Assembly (NCBI RefSeq): GCF_001584145.1
Contig: NZ_CP013232.1
Location: 4,278,001 to 4,342,000 of the forward strand
Direction of reading: 5' to 3'
Source: Collimonas fungivorans
Lineage (GTDB): Bacteria; Pseudomonadota; Gammaproteobacteria; Burkholderiales; Burkholderiaceae_D
DNA: 64,000 nt
Below are positions 27,026-36,230 of this stretch, piece after piece (the first letter of the stretch is position 1; each line of letters starts with the position of its first letter). Below the pieces are notes generated by a model. It did not search any database. It was not told the DNA's origin and saw nothing but the letters and a program-made list of their open reading frames with translations. The translations under genes and the position numbers were made by a program.

Positions 27026-27055
27026 AAAAAGCCCCGTCTGCGACAGGGCTTTTTT
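27026..27055 (-). terminator. rho-independent terminator of the psiF-like gene
   Basis: AAAAAGCCC and GGGCTTTTTT flank an 11-12 base loop, with T-runs on both strands, so it can work in both directions. It lies just after the psiF-like stop codon. Confidence 0.8.
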
Positions 27056-27083
27056 GCTACGGCGGAATACCGGATGGAACGTC

Positions 27084-27374
27084 TTATGCCTTAGGCTTGG
27101 ACAGGCATTGTTTCATGAACGCCTTGCGGTCGTCGCCCTTCTTGCCGGTAGCGTCGACATTGCACGACTTCATTTTTTCCTGCTGTGTCGCAGGAGCTGC
27201 GGCTTCCGGCTTTTTGCTCAGGCAATCTTTCATGAAAGCTTTGCGGTCGTCGCCAGCCTTGCCGGTCGCATCCTTGTTGCATGTTGCCATCTTGCTTTGC
27301 TGTGAATTTGCGGCAAAAGCCGGGTTAAAAATAAAGCAGCAAGCGAGCAGTGCCAGACCTGTCAGTTTTTTCAT
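27084..27374 (-). CDS. PsiF-family periplasmic protein with two repeats
   Basis: 96 residues. Signal peptide MKKLTGLALLACCFIFNPAFA followed by two PsiF repeats (QQSKMATCNKDATGKAGDDRKAFMKDCLSKK and QQEKMKSCNVDATGKKGDDRKAFMKQCLSK), each with two Cys that probably form disulfides. PsiF is phosphate-starvation induced in E. coli; the molecular role is unknown. ATG 27374 is the natural start; a longer frame to 27536 adds a non-signal extension. Confidence 0.88.
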   Translation of the reverse strand: MKKLTGLALLACCFIFNPAFAANSQQSKMATCNKDATGKAGDDRKAFMKDCLSKKPEAAAPATQQEKMKSCNVDATGKKGDDRKAFMKQCLSKPKA

Positions 27375-27633
27375 GATTTTCTCCGTTTCCACAGTGAGGG
27401 TTACCGCATTATTCTGCGTCGATGCGGCTTGCTGCATTACAGCACGAAATTTGTCGGCTGCCAATATGTTAGCTATATGCTTATGCGGCCTTGGCATATG
27501 CGGGCGTTGTTTCAAGTAAAACCGTCTGATATTCACAAACCGTATGATTCGTATGTGAAAGCGAAATTGGATTAGTCATTCCAGATTGCATATACTGCAC
27601 TGCAACATAGACGATTAACTGAAAGGGAATATC

Positions 27634-27804
27634 ATGGCCAGCATCTCTCCTCCACTGCCGCTGTCAACACGCGCGATGCAAGTTCAAGCTCGCCCTGATA
27701 TGCATAAGACTCCTGCTAAACAACAGCCAAGCCTGCTCGACAAGGTGCTGACGGTCTGGAGCGCGCCTTACAAGAAACTCAGCGGTTCTTTCCTGCGCTT
27801 CTAA
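27634..27804 (+). CDS. small hypothetical protein
   Basis: 56 residues: MASISPPLPLSTRAMQVQAR, ... PSLLDKVLTVWSAPYKKLSGSFLRF. A strong SD (GAAAGGGA) precedes the ATG and a clear terminator follows 31 bases after the stop, so this is a complete transcription unit. The C-terminal LLDKVLTVWSAPYKKL could form an amphipathic helix. Function unknown. Confidence 0.6.
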   Translation: MASISPPLPLSTRAMQVQARPDMHKTPAKQQPSLLDKVLTVWSAPYKKLSGSFLRF

Positions 27805-27834
27805 AACAAGGCGCTGTCGGACCTGCTGTAACCA

Positions 27835-27860
27835 GCCCCGCTGCCCGCGGGGCTTTTTTT
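27835..27860 (+). terminator. rho-independent terminator after the small gene
   Basis: GCCCCGC, loop TGCCC, GCGGGGC and a run of seven T bases, right after the 56-residue ORF. Confidence 0.88.
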
Positions 27861-27894
27861 GCCCGCAGCCCCTGTCGGCTCGGCGCGCACCCGA

Positions 27895-27933
27895 GTTACC
27901 CACAGAAAATGTGCGCAAGCCTGTTGATAACTC
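27895..27933. repeat. intergenic repeat, copy A (DnaA-box-like)
   Basis: GTTACCCACAGAAA, then TGTG and CTGTTGATAACTC, a shorter match to copies at 48222-48304 and 52944-53026. It contains near-DnaA boxes TTACCCACA and, inverted, TGTTGATAA. Confidence 0.6.
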
Positions 27934-28043
27934 CGTCGCAGAAAATCCAAGTCTTTGATTCGAATCGTTTTTTCCGCAATGCTCGCAGCGGGGTCAAATT
28001 TCCCCTGCAAGTGGCTGCCTATGCCTTTACGATTTGTACAGGC

Positions 28044-28077
28044 AAAAAAAAGCCCGCTCACCTTGCGGTTGCGGGCT
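28044..28077 (-). terminator. rho-independent terminator, minus strand
   Basis: Read on the minus strand: AGCCCGC, loop, GCGGGCT and eight T bases. It follows the small exported protein gene ending at 28212 after about 135 bases. Confidence 0.8.
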
Positions 28078-28211
28078 GAATCCAAACCTTAGGAGGTGTT
28101 GGAGGAGACAGGTGTAACTATATGGCGACGCAGCAATCGTGTCTGCTTTATTTGCCTGATAACAGATATTCTCTATCTATATATCTCCGTGACATTTGTC
28201 GCCAGCGACTT

Positions 28212-28469
28212 TCATTTCGGCTTGCGCTCATGGTTGCGGCAAGCATCGGCGCGCGCCTTGCGCATCGTCCCATCCTTGCAACGCATGACGCTGTGCGTCC
28301 CCATGCGGCGGCTGCCGTCGTAGAACGACTCGGGCCGCCTGTCGTTGCGGGCATCCGGATGCCCTTCCAGCCCCATGCCCGGTTCGGACCGCGGCATCGG
28401 TTCATTCTGCGCATGGACCCAAGGGCTAAAAGCCAGCAATAGCGTCAGCGCGCCTAAAAGCTTCTTCAT
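28212..28469 (-). CDS. small exported hypothetical protein
   Basis: 85 residues: signal peptide MKKLLGALTLLLAFSPWVHA, an acidic/Arg/Pro-rich stretch, then MRCKDGTMRKARADACRNHERKPK. The CKDGT...AC..H end resembles the short Cys-containing domain of DUF3761-type periplasmic proteins. Function unknown. Confidence 0.6.
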   Translation of the reverse strand: MKKLLGALTLLLAFSPWVHAQNEPMPRSEPGMGLEGHPDARNDRRPESFYDGSRRMGTHSVMRCKDGTMRKARADACRNHERKPK

Positions 28470-28591
28470 ATCGGACCTTTCTTTGCAAGTGGATTAAGCA
28501 GGGCGATCTCTGTTGCAACGGCCCTGATTCGAGTCAGGGCGGGCGCTTTGCGTTCCATCATTTACAGAAAACTTTGCCGGTGCAGCTGTGC

Positions 28592-29608
28592 TCAGGCGTG
28601 CAAAGCGCGATACAGCGCCGCGCCAGACAAGGGCTGCACACCGCCCTGTTCGGCGGCGTGGACCAGCGCCGCGATGCGCCGGTTGGCTGGCGCATCGCGC
28701 GCCAGCGATTCCGCCAGGCGCACTATCGCGCCATTCAGGTAATCCACTTCCGTCGGACGCCCTGCTTGCAAGTCTTGCCACATCGAGGAGCGCGCCTCGG
28801 GGTCGATTTTCAGCATGGCCGCGGCAACCCGCCTGAAGATGGCGTCGGGCAAGCGCAACAAGATGGGCAGCAGCCGCGGCCTGACGCGGGCGATCCTGGC
28901 CGGGCGGATTCCGGCAGCGCGCAGCACACTTAGCGCTTCGTCAATCAGCAACGCCAGGCAACGGCGATAGGCGCGCTGCGACAACTCGCTTTTGAGCGCC
29001 AGGCCGGACAGGGCATTCACTGCATTGTTCAAATTCAGCAACAGCTTGCCCCACTGGACCGCGGCAAAATCCTCGCACTGCTGCAACGGCAGGTGGGCCT
29101 GGCGGAACGGCGCCAGCCAAGGCTCCAGCCTGGCGTCCGCCTCAATCATCAGCTCGCCGCCAGTAGCCCGGTGAAAACGATTGCCGTCCATCTGCGCCAC
29201 ATTGAACGGCACCATGGCCGCCAGCACTTGCCAGCCGCTCATCACCCCGCGCAGTATATCGACGTTGCCGACGCCGTTTTGCAGGCTGACGATCAGCGCC
29301 GACGGCTTGGCGTAGCCGGCGATCGCATGCGCTGCCGCGGCGCTGTCGGCGCTCTTGACGGTAACCAGGATCAGGTCGGCGCCGGCCAGCGCCGATGCGC
29401 TTTCCTGATACGGCACCTGCTCGCCTTCAAGCCGTTGCAAGCGGCCTTCCAGGTCGCTCAGAAGCAAACCCTGGCTGGCGATCTGCGCACGCATGCGGGC
29501 CCGGCCTATCAGCACCACGTCGACGCCCGCGGCCAGCAGCGAAGCGCCGACATAGATGCCTATGGCTCCGGCGCCGAAGACGGCGACTTTCAGGGACGCA
29601 GCAGGCAT
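28592..29608 (-). CDS. 2-dehydropantoate 2-reductase family protein (PanE/ApbA-like)
   Basis: 338 residues. N-terminal NADP-binding motif VAVFGAGAIGIYVGASLLAAG, then SLQNGVGN and the central PanE-type KLLLNLNNAVNALSG (the Lys and Asn are catalytic in the family), and the C-terminal helical region with SSMWQDLQAGRPTEVDYLNG including the conserved Ser and Glu. PanE reduces ketopantoate for CoA synthesis; many paralogues act on other 2-keto acids. The start overlaps the stop of the upstream gene (TGATG), so the pair is translationally coupled. Confidence 0.88.
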   Translation of the reverse strand: MPAASLKVAVFGAGAIGIYVGASLLAAGVDVVLIGRARMRAQIASQGLLLSDLEGRLQRLEGEQVPYQESASALAGADLILVTVKSADSAAAAHAIAGYAKPSALIVSLQNGVGNVDILRGVMSGWQVLAAMVPFNVAQMDGNRFHRATGGELMIEADARLEPWLAPFRQAHLPLQQCEDFAAVQWGKLLLNLNNAVNALSGLALKSELSQRAYRRCLALLIDEALSVLRAAGIRPARIARVRPRLLPILLRLPDAIFRRVAAAMLKIDPEARSSMWQDLQAGRPTEVDYLNGAIVRLAESLARDAPANRRIAALVHAAEQGGVQPLSGAALYRALHA

Positions 29609-30063
29609 CAATATGCGATATGCAGGCGGCGATACAGGAAACCGAGGACAAACAGGGGGCCGATCAGGAGGAAACGCAAATCTTCGAAAAACGATGGCTT
29701 CTTGCCCTCGATCTTGTGACCGACAAACTGCCCGATCCAGGCGATCACGAACACGCTGACCGAAAGCGGCAGCACCAGTGCCTGCGGCAATACATAGAGC
29801 AAGGCCAGCATGGCGCCCGACATCAGCAGCATGCCGATCGCGAACGGCACCGACAAGGAGAAATAGTAGAGCATGGAAGCCAGCGCCGCCGCCAGCGCCA
29901 CCCCGGGGTGGATAGCCCACAGCAAACCCAGCAAAGTGAACACGATGACAGGCACGCAAATGAAATGGATGACTTCATTTACCGGATTCAGGTGGCTTTC
30001 GGAGTATTTGGCCAGCAAGGCGTCTATGGAACGGCCTGCTGCCTGTTGCGACTGCTGGTTCAT
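29608..30063 (-). CDS. Mpo1/DUF962 family membrane protein
   Basis: 151 residues, four hydrophobic segments. The start NQQSQQAAGRSIDALLAKYSESHLNPVNEVIHFICVPVIVF matches the Mpo1/YGL010w (DUF962) family, with the conserved His pair region (HLNPVNEVIHF) and GHKIEGKKP. Yeast Mpo1 is an Fe-dependent dioxygenase that shortens 2-hydroxy fatty acids. ATG 30063 has GGAG upstream. It overlaps the reductase gene by one base; a shared role in 2-oxo or 2-hydroxy acid handling is possible but unproven. Confidence 0.85.
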   Translation of the reverse strand: MNQQSQQAAGRSIDALLAKYSESHLNPVNEVIHFICVPVIVFTLLGLLWAIHPGVALAAALASMLYYFSLSVPFAIGMLLMSGAMLALLYVLPQALVLPLSVSVFVIAWIGQFVGHKIEGKKPSFFEDLRFLLIGPLFVLGFLYRRLHIAY

Positions 30064-30103
30064 GACGGTCTCCATCTTTTTTGTGTACAACCATCTTAGA
30101 CCA

Positions 30104-30871
30104 TCATTTTTCCTCGCGCTTGAACGCAATCGCCATCTTTTGCAGCTCTGACGGCACCACGCCGAAGGTATGGCGGAAGGTCCGGCTCATGTGCGCCAGG
30201 TCAGCGAAACCGGCGGCGTGCGCGGCGTGCGTCATGTTATCGCCGCGCCCCACTGCCTCAACCGCGGCCAGCAAGCGCGACCACAGCAGGTAGCGCGACA
30301 GCGACAAACCGGTCTGCTGCCGGAACAGATGGGTGAAACGGCTGGCCGACAAATGCACCGCGGCCGCCAGTGTCGCGCCATTCGGCGCCTGCCCCGGCTG
30401 TGCCGCGATCAGCGCCAGCGCCTGGCTGATCCGCTGGTCGAAACCCGGCTGCGCCGGCTCAACCAGAGTGGTGCAGTCCAGCCATTGCTGGCCCAGCTGT
30501 TCGACCTGCGGCAGTCCAAGCTGGCCCAGCCTGGCTTGCGCCAGCCCCGCTTGCACTTGCGCGAACCCGGGAGCGCTATCGTAGGCGGCAAGCAGCACAC
30601 TTGACGCGCCTTGCGCGCGCTGCGGCAATTCGACAAACAGGTGCGCCAACTGGGTGGCGTCGCAGTGGATCTGGTGCGGCTGGCTGGAAGCAAAGATGGC
30701 GGCGCGGGTGGTGGTCCATGGCTGGTCCGGCGCCAGCCGCGCCTGGAACGGCGCATCCAGGCCCCAGGTCAGCTGGGTGCCGAAATGGGCGTGGAAGCGG
30801 GAGTCGATGCCGGGGCCGAGGACCAGGGCCCGGCCGCGCCAGAGAAACAGATGAGAGTGTTGCCGGTTCAT
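30104..30871 (-). CDS. AraC family transcriptional regulator
   Basis: 255 residues: an N-terminal cupin-like ligand domain and a C-terminal double helix-turn-helix (AAAVHLSASRFTHLFRQQTGLSLSRYLLWSRLLAAVEAV, then THAAHAAGFADLAHMSRTFRHTFGVVPSEL). Co-directional with the Mpo1-like and reductase genes just downstream, which it may control. Confidence 0.9.
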   Translation of the reverse strand: MNRQHSHLFLWRGRALVLGPGIDSRFHAHFGTQLTWGLDAPFQARLAPDQPWTTTRAAIFASSQPHQIHCDATQLAHLFVELPQRAQGASSVLLAAYDSAPGFAQVQAGLAQARLGQLGLPQVEQLGQQWLDCTTLVEPAQPGFDQRISQALALIAAQPGQAPNGATLAAAVHLSASRFTHLFRQQTGLSLSRYLLWSRLLAAVEAVGRGDNMTHAAHAAGFADLAHMSRTFRHTFGVVPSELQKMAIAFKREEK

Positions 30872-30891
30872 TGCGCCCTGACCAAGCCAGG

Positions 30892-31839
30892 CTAGAATTT
30901 ATGGCAAGTGCAATTGCCCCAGCGGTACAGGTGCATCTTGTGGAACACGTTTTTGATCTCGTTCGGCACGCCGCCAAACAGCACCTCGGGCGCGGTCAGG
31001 CCGAACACGCCGAGGCTGATCGACGGCTCCAGCGCCACCACCGCATGCCAGGTGCGCTTGGGAATGAACAGCGCATCGCCCGCCTCGACCCGGGCGTACA
31101 GGCCCTGCGTTTTTTCAAACTCCTTGAGTTTGTCCGGCTGCCGGTCCAGCTGCGAGATATTGATGTCGCTCAGGATCGCACCCCAGTCGTATTTCGCTGA
31201 AATGCACATGTGCTGCGTCTGCTCAGGCGGGAACAGGATGAACTCCTTGCTGCCGCGCACCTGGCAAAACCAGTTGTGCGGGAAGTCGTAGTGCAGGCCG
31301 GTGACGGTATTGGCCGGCCCCATGAATACATATTCCCAGGTCCAGCGCCAGCCCGGCCACAGGTCCTTGATCGAGAAATCATGGCGCAGCGCCGGGAACT
31401 CATCCAGGATATTCCACTGCGCCAGGTACATGCGGTCGGGCTGGAACGACTGCATGTGCGGCCAGTCGAGAAAAAACCGTTCGCCCGCCGCCAGCTGGCG
31501 CCGCCGCCGGTCCGGCAACAGGCCGACATCGTCCGGCAGCGCCTGCTTGGCCAGCGCCGCCAGTTCCTGTAGATAAGGGCCGACCGGCATCACCGGCCGG
31601 TGCCGGGTCTGACCCTGCTCCACCAGGCCGTTCTGGAATTTCACCTGCGGTTCGGAACCGTCCTTGTAGCGCAGCGCCGCCATCTGTTCGAACGACCAGC
31701 TTTGCTGCGCCTGCCAGTTGCGCAACGCGCCCTTGACCAGCAAAGGCCGGGTGCGCGCGCCGAAACCGCCGTCGCGCTGCAGCTGCTCGGCATCGATCTG
31801 GTCGACTAGCTGGAAGGAAGGACCGCGGATCGAAGTCAT
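30892..31839 (-). CDS. cupin-like/JmjC Fe(II), 2-oxoglutarate oxygenase
   Basis: 315 residues. The JmjC-type core shows the iron triad HxD (GLHYDF) and distal His (PKRTWHAVVALEP), with WEYVFMGPANTVTG before the first ligand. Related cupin_8 proteins hydroxylate proteins or small molecules. Start ATG 31839 (MTSIRGPSFQLVDQID) fits the family; the longer frame to 31950 is not supported by an SD. The protein ends with Cys-containing WGNCTCHKF, which is unusual. Substrate unknown. Confidence 0.85.
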   Translation of the reverse strand: MTSIRGPSFQLVDQIDAEQLQRDGGFGARTRPLLVKGALRNWQAQQSWSFEQMAALRYKDGSEPQVKFQNGLVEQGQTRHRPVMPVGPYLQELAALAKQALPDDVGLLPDRRRRQLAAGERFFLDWPHMQSFQPDRMYLAQWNILDEFPALRHDFSIKDLWPGWRWTWEYVFMGPANTVTGLHYDFPHNWFCQVRGSKEFILFPPEQTQHMCISAKYDWGAILSDINISQLDRQPDKLKEFEKTQGLYARVEAGDALFIPKRTWHAVVALEPSISLGVFGLTAPEVLFGGVPNEIKNVFHKMHLYRWGNCTCHKF

Positions 31840-31953
31840 AGGCGCGAAGTGATAGACAATTAAGAAGCTGAAATAAAAATGGGGGCGAAACCCCGCGGCA
31901 AGGGTTCCACAGTTTAGCAGGATGAGCCGGGAATCTTCCGGCAAGACCATTCT

Positions 31954-33216
31954 TTAGAAGTTGCGTATGTCGTCCTGGATCATCCTGATCCGGTTGTCGC
32001 TGTTGAGGCGATTGATCAGCTGCGCCTGGGCCGCCCGCCACAGCTGGTCGCGGTCCATCAGGTAACCTTCGGTACGGTAGCCGTAGCGGCCGTTGCCCGG
32101 CACATCGCCGTAATAGCTGATCGTCGCCCGCCGGCTTTCGGCGACTTCGTTATAACGCAGGTCGAGCGGCGGCACCCTGGTCACGGACAGGTCGAGGATG
32201 ATCTGCATGGCGTTGGCTTCTTCGACCACCCTGCGGTTGAAGCGATAGGTGCGCACTGCGGTGGTGCCGTCGGCTTTTTTATATTCGACGTTCTCGCTCA
32301 TTGCCTCTACGTACTGCCGGTACTTGGGCGGCTGGTACACGTAAGAGGTATTCAGGTACATGCCGAGGTCGGCGGCACCGCCGCCCTGGTATTGAAAGCG
32401 GGTAAAGCCGAGATCGAACAATGCCAGCACGCTCCTGGTGATCTCGCTGTTCGGTTCATTGCTGCTGATTTGCAGCACCACGGCGCCCATGTTGCGGTAT
32501 TTGTCGGAGAGCGGCTGCGCATCCTTGTAAGGACCGTGCTGGCGGTAGATGTCGTAGGCGTTGAAAAAAGCCAGACTGGCGTCGCGGTACAGCGCCTTGC
32601 GGCGCTGCGGATTATTCGCCGCCAGCTCGGTCCCCTGCTGGTAATAGCTGGCGGCGTCCTTGCTGTCCGCCGCATACTTGTACTTGTCGGCCAGTTTCCT
32701 GGCGTCCTTGAACTCGCCGTATTTCTGGTAGGCGTCATAAGACGCTGCATAGCTGACGGCTGCCATCCGGTCATCCTTGGCGGCGGCCGCCGCCCGTGCT
32801 TTCAGGTAGTACTGGCCGGCCAGGTTTTCCCGCAAGCCGACCTCAAGATAGCGATTCGGCAAATCCGTATATTTTGCGTAATAGGGCCTGCTGGCGAGCA
32901 TGGTCCGGATTGCCAGCAGATCGGAATAAGCGGCTATCTTCCTGTCGTATTCCTGGTCGCTGACGGTCTGCACCGTGGTAGCGTAACTGTCTTCGATAAT
33001 CCGCAGGCGCTCGCGGATGCCGTTTCTTTCATCGCTGTCGTCGTAATCCGCTTTCTTGTATTTGTCGTCGAGGTAGACCAGGGTCGATTGCACGCTGGCG
33101 ACATAGTTGCCGTCCTTGAACTGTGAAATCGAGGTGGACAGGGAGGCGCAAGCCGCAAGCAGCAAGGCGCAGCCGAAGAATAAAAGCGCAGATATGGCTG
33201 GTTTGATTTTTTGCAT
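31954..33216 (-). CDS. lipoprotein with helical repeats
   Basis: 420 residues. Signal with lipobox LAAC (MQKIKPAISALLFFGCALLLAAC), then Tyr/Ala/Lys-rich helices reminiscent of TPR repeats (AAVSYAASYDAYQKYGEFKDARKLADKYKYAADSKDAASYYQQG; DASLAFFNAYDIYRQHGPYKDAQPLSDKY), and a C-terminal beta-rich part. Probably an outer-membrane lipoprotein of unknown role. ATG 33216 has AGGGAAAACAGG upstream. Confidence 0.75.
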   Translation of the reverse strand: MQKIKPAISALLFFGCALLLAACASLSTSISQFKDGNYVASVQSTLVYLDDKYKKADYDDSDERNGIRERLRIIEDSYATTVQTVSDQEYDRKIAAYSDLLAIRTMLASRPYYAKYTDLPNRYLEVGLRENLAGQYYLKARAAAAAKDDRMAAVSYAASYDAYQKYGEFKDARKLADKYKYAADSKDAASYYQQGTELAANNPQRRKALYRDASLAFFNAYDIYRQHGPYKDAQPLSDKYRNMGAVVLQISSNEPNSEITRSVLALFDLGFTRFQYQGGGAADLGMYLNTSYVYQPPKYRQYVEAMSENVEYKKADGTTAVRTYRFNRRVVEEANAMQIILDLSVTRVPPLDLRYNEVAESRRATISYYGDVPGNGRYGYRTEGYLMDRDQLWRAAQAQLINRLNSDNRIRMIQDDIRNF

Positions 33217-33381
33217 CCTGTTTTCCCTATGGCGAAACTGATCCGGCGTCGAGCAATGGCAGATCTTAAGCGGAAGTACAGGGAGCAGGCAATCTCCGTC
33301 GCGGCCACGGAAAACCGCGCTCATGGCGCGGTTGCGGCCAAGCGATCCTGGAGCGCGATGCCGCGGCGCCTGGAGGAAATC

Positions 33382-33415
33382 AAAAAAAAAGCCCACCGCC
33401 TTGCGGCAGCGGGCT
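33382..33415 (-). terminator. rho-independent terminator, minus strand
   Basis: On the minus strand AGCCCGCTGCCGC, a short loop, GCGGTGGGCT and nine T bases. It lies about 170 bases after the stop of the LysR gene. It is similar in sequence to the terminator at 28044-28077. Confidence 0.75.
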
Positions 33416-33482
33416 AAATATCAACATAGGAGAGGATAGGCTCCGATAGACGGTTTTATTCTAGTGAGAATTGGAAACTGCC

Positions 33483-33504
33483 ACACCTGTCACTTTTAAC
33501 AGGT
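33483..33504. repeat. inverted-pair repeat, left copy
   Basis: ACCTGTCACTTTTAACAGGT (33485-33504), extended by two bases, is the exact reverse complement of 36627-36648. The arms ACCTGT/ACAGGT are themselves palindromic, so it could be an operator or a small mobile repeat. Confidence 0.7.
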
Positions 33505-33586
33505 TTACAAATCCGTGCGCCTGACAGTCATGTCAACTATGACAACGCCGTTACCCCAGCTTGCTAGTCGACCCTTGTCAGCACGA

Positions 33587-34531
33587 CTAGCCGGCGCTGA
33601 TGGCAGCCAGCGCTTCACGCAGCCATAGCAGCGCAGGATCAGCCTGGTTGCGAGGATGCCAGGCGGCGAACAGGGAAAAATTCTCGGCCTGGAAAGGCAG
33701 TTCAAAAGCATCCAGCCTGTCGCGATAGCGCGCAAACAAACGGCTTGGCAAGGTTGCAACATAGTCGCTATTGCACAACAGATCCGGCACCAGCGTGAAA
33801 TTCTGCACCGATAAACAGACTTCGCGCCGACGGCCCAGCCGCTCCAGGTGTTCATCCATGAAACCGGAAAAGCTGCCGCCGCTGGTCGACACCAGCACGT
33901 GCTTCAGGCTGCAGTACTGGTCCATGTCCAGCGGGCCGGCGCCGCGCGGATGCCCTTTCCTTTGCACCATCACAAACCGTTCGTCGTACAGTTTCCTGGC
34001 TTTCATCGACGGCGGCACCATGCGCTCGGAACCGAGCAGCAGGTCGATCTCGGCACGCTCCAGCTGCAGCGCCACCTGGCGCTGGTCGGCATTCACAAAA
34101 GCGATCTTGATGCCGACGCCGGCCAGCTGCGGCAATTGCTCCATCAGGCGCAGGCCAAGCACCGCCGCCGCATTATCGTTGGCTGCAATCACAAAACGCC
34201 GGCTGTCCCGGTAAGGGTCGAACACCGGCCGTTGCCTGACCACCGCCTGCAAATCGTTGAGCGCGGCATGCAGCGGCACGATCAGTCCCAGCGCCCGCGC
34301 GCTCGGCGTCATGCCGCGGCCGCTGTCGGCCGGGATCAGCAAGGGATCGTCGAAAATCTTGCGCAGCCACGACAGCTGCGTGGACACCGCCGGCTGGGTC
34401 AGGTGCAGCCGCGCCGCGGCCTTGGTCACATTGCACTCTTCCAGCAAGGCGTCGAGCGACACCAGCAGGTTGAGGTCGACACCGCGCAAATCAATCACGT
34501 TGATAGGTCCTATGCCATTAATTGATTTCAA
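33587..34531 (-). CDS. LysR family regulator (NodD/LinR-like)
   Basis: 314 residues. HTH: VDLNLLVSLDALLEECNVTKAAARLHLTQPAVSTQLSWLRKIFDDPLL; effector domain RRFVIAANDNAAAVLGLRLMEQLP. The layout of the first 60 residues resembles the NodD/LinR/NahR subgroup. It is divergent to the oxidoreductase gene at 34594 with about 60 bases between, the classical LysR-target pattern; the inducer is unknown. Confidence 0.9.
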   Translation of the reverse strand: MKSINGIGPINVIDLRGVDLNLLVSLDALLEECNVTKAAARLHLTQPAVSTQLSWLRKIFDDPLLIPADSGRGMTPSARALGLIVPLHAALNDLQAVVRQRPVFDPYRDSRRFVIAANDNAAAVLGLRLMEQLPQLAGVGIKIAFVNADQRQVALQLERAEIDLLLGSERMVPPSMKARKLYDERFVMVQRKGHPRGAGPLDMDQYCSLKHVLVSTSGGSFSGFMDEHLERLGRRREVCLSVQNFTLVPDLLCNSDYVATLPSRLFARYRDRLDAFELPFQAENFSLFAAWHPRNQADPALLWLREALAAISAG

Positions 34532-34593
34532 ATATACGTCCTGACGCTCTAGAGTTCAATCATCGTTCAACCGGAAACCCACAGGAGCTCAAT

Positions 34594-35667
34594 ATGAAAG
34601 CATGGATGTTCAATCGCGCGGAACTGACGCTGGCGTTGCAAGAAATACCACAACCGGAGCTGCGCGCCGGCGCCGCGCTGCTGCGCATGGAAGCAGTGCC
34701 GCTGCTGAGTTATACCCGCGATTACCTGAAGGGCGATTTACCCTACGCCTATCCGCCCGGCACATTCACGCCCGGCACCAATGGCATCGGCCGCATCCTC
34801 GCCGTCGGCGCCGGCGTGCAGCAGTTCCGGCCGGGACAACGGGTCGCCATCAATCCCTACTGGATCGCCAACGAGGCAGTGGCCGAACCGCCGCAGGTCC
34901 TGATCGGCCTGACCGGCATCAGCCTGGACAGCGCGCAGATGCTCCAGGAATTCCCGCACGGCAGCTTGCGGGAAGTGGCCGACGTCCCCGCATCCACCTT
35001 GCTGCCGCTGGATGGGCTCGATCACTTGAGCAGCGAACGGCTGGCTGTATTGGCGAAATTCGTGGTGCCGTTCGGCGGCTTGCGCCGCGGCCGCCTGGCG
35101 GCCGGTGAAACGGTGGCCATCAACGGCGCCGGCGGCTATTTTGGGTCGGCGGCGGTGCTGGCCGCATTGGCGCTGGGCGCGGCTAAAGTCATCGCGCTGG
35201 GACGCCGCCCCGAAGCGCTCCGGAAACTGGTGGAATTAGGCCGAGGAAGAGTGGTGCCGGTGCTGCTCTCGGGCGACAGCAGCGCCGATACGGCAGGAAT
35301 CCGGGCCGCAGCCGGCGGCGGCATCGAGATGGCTTTCGACATGGTCGGCAAGGCTGGCGACGCCAACAGTACGCTGGCGCTGTTGCGCAGCTTGCGGCGC
35401 GGCGGTCGGCTGGTGCTGATGGGCAGCATGCAAGGTCCCCTGCCGATACCTTATGGCGACATGCTGCTTAACAGCTGGGAACTGATCGGCCATTTCATGT
35501 ATACGCCGAGCGATTACCTGGCGCTGCTGTCGCTGATCAGGTCCGGACTGTTGTCGTTGGACGACATCGAGGTGAAAAGCTTTACCTTCCCGGACCTGGA
35601 GGAAGCCATAGACCATGCTGCCAAAATGCAGGGGTTGCAGGCAACAGTCGCGCTTTTTGCGCAGTGA
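34594..35667 (+). CDS. zinc-independent MDR-type alcohol dehydrogenase/quinone reductase
   Basis: 357 residues: GroES-like N-terminal half (GTFTPGTNGIGRILAVGAGVQQFRPGQRVAINPYW) and a Rossmann domain with NGAGGYFGSAAVLAALALGAAKVIALGRR. The Cys/His/Glu zinc ligands of classical ADHs are absent, so it is probably an NADP-dependent reductase. SD GGAG lies before ATG 34594. It is probably controlled by the divergent LysR protein. Confidence 0.85.
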   Translation: MKAWMFNRAELTLALQEIPQPELRAGAALLRMEAVPLLSYTRDYLKGDLPYAYPPGTFTPGTNGIGRILAVGAGVQQFRPGQRVAINPYWIANEAVAEPPQVLIGLTGISLDSAQMLQEFPHGSLREVADVPASTLLPLDGLDHLSSERLAVLAKFVVPFGGLRRGRLAAGETVAINGAGGYFGSAAVLAALALGAAKVIALGRRPEALRKLVELGRGRVVPVLLSGDSSADTAGIRAAAGGGIEMAFDMVGKAGDANSTLALLRSLRRGGRLVLMGSMQGPLPIPYGDMLLNSWELIGHFMYTPSDYLALLSLIRSGLLSLDDIEVKSFTFPDLEEAIDHAAKMQGLQATVALFAQ

Positions 35668-35694
35668 GATCAATGATCCGGCGCCGGCGATGGT

Positions 35695-36087
35695 TCAGTT
35701 CGCAAGGAATTCACGCCATGGCTCGAAATATTTTTCGCGCCAGCCGAGCTTGACCTCTTCGTAATCCTGGTCCGGCACGTCCAGGTGCACCAGTTCAATC
35801 CGTCCATGCTCGCCTTGCGGGTGGAACGACAGGATCAGGATCGAATCCGGATCGTCTTCGGCAAACGCCGGCGAGCGCCAGGTCTGGACAATCAGCCGCG
35901 GTTTGACCACCTGCAGCATGACGCCGGTCAGGGTGCCGTCGAAAGCCACGAACTCGGCGCCGGCTTCGGCGCCTATGGTGACCGGCAAGCCGGTGATCGC
36001 CTGGTGCAGCACCGGATCGACATACATGTCGAACAAAGCGTCGGGAGTCGCTTTCAAGACCACCGTTTTATAAATCACATTGCGCAT
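35695..36087 (-). CDS. SRPBCC (AHSA1-like) domain protein
   Basis: 130 residues: MRNVIYKTVVLKATPDALFDMYVDPVLHQAITG, VKPRLIVQTWRSPAFAEDDPDSILILSFHPQG, and a C-terminal long helix EEVKLGWREKYFEPWREFL. A START-like hydrophobic-pocket fold found in AHSA1-type proteins. GGAAG precedes ATG 36087. Role unknown. Confidence 0.85.
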   Translation of the reverse strand: MRNVIYKTVVLKATPDALFDMYVDPVLHQAITGLPVTIGAEAGAEFVAFDGTLTGVMLQVVKPRLIVQTWRSPAFAEDDPDSILILSFHPQGEHGRIELVHLDVPDQDYEEVKLGWREKYFEPWREFLAN

Positions 36088-36230
36088 GCTGGTTCTTCCT
36101 TCGATGCTGTGAATCAACAGGCGCCATGGCAAGCCGGGAAGTCCTGGCGCGGTAAAGAGTTTTCCGAGGCGGCTGCAAGCTGCCCGCAGTCACAAAACCC
36201 ACCACAAAACTTTACCTCATTTTGCAAAAC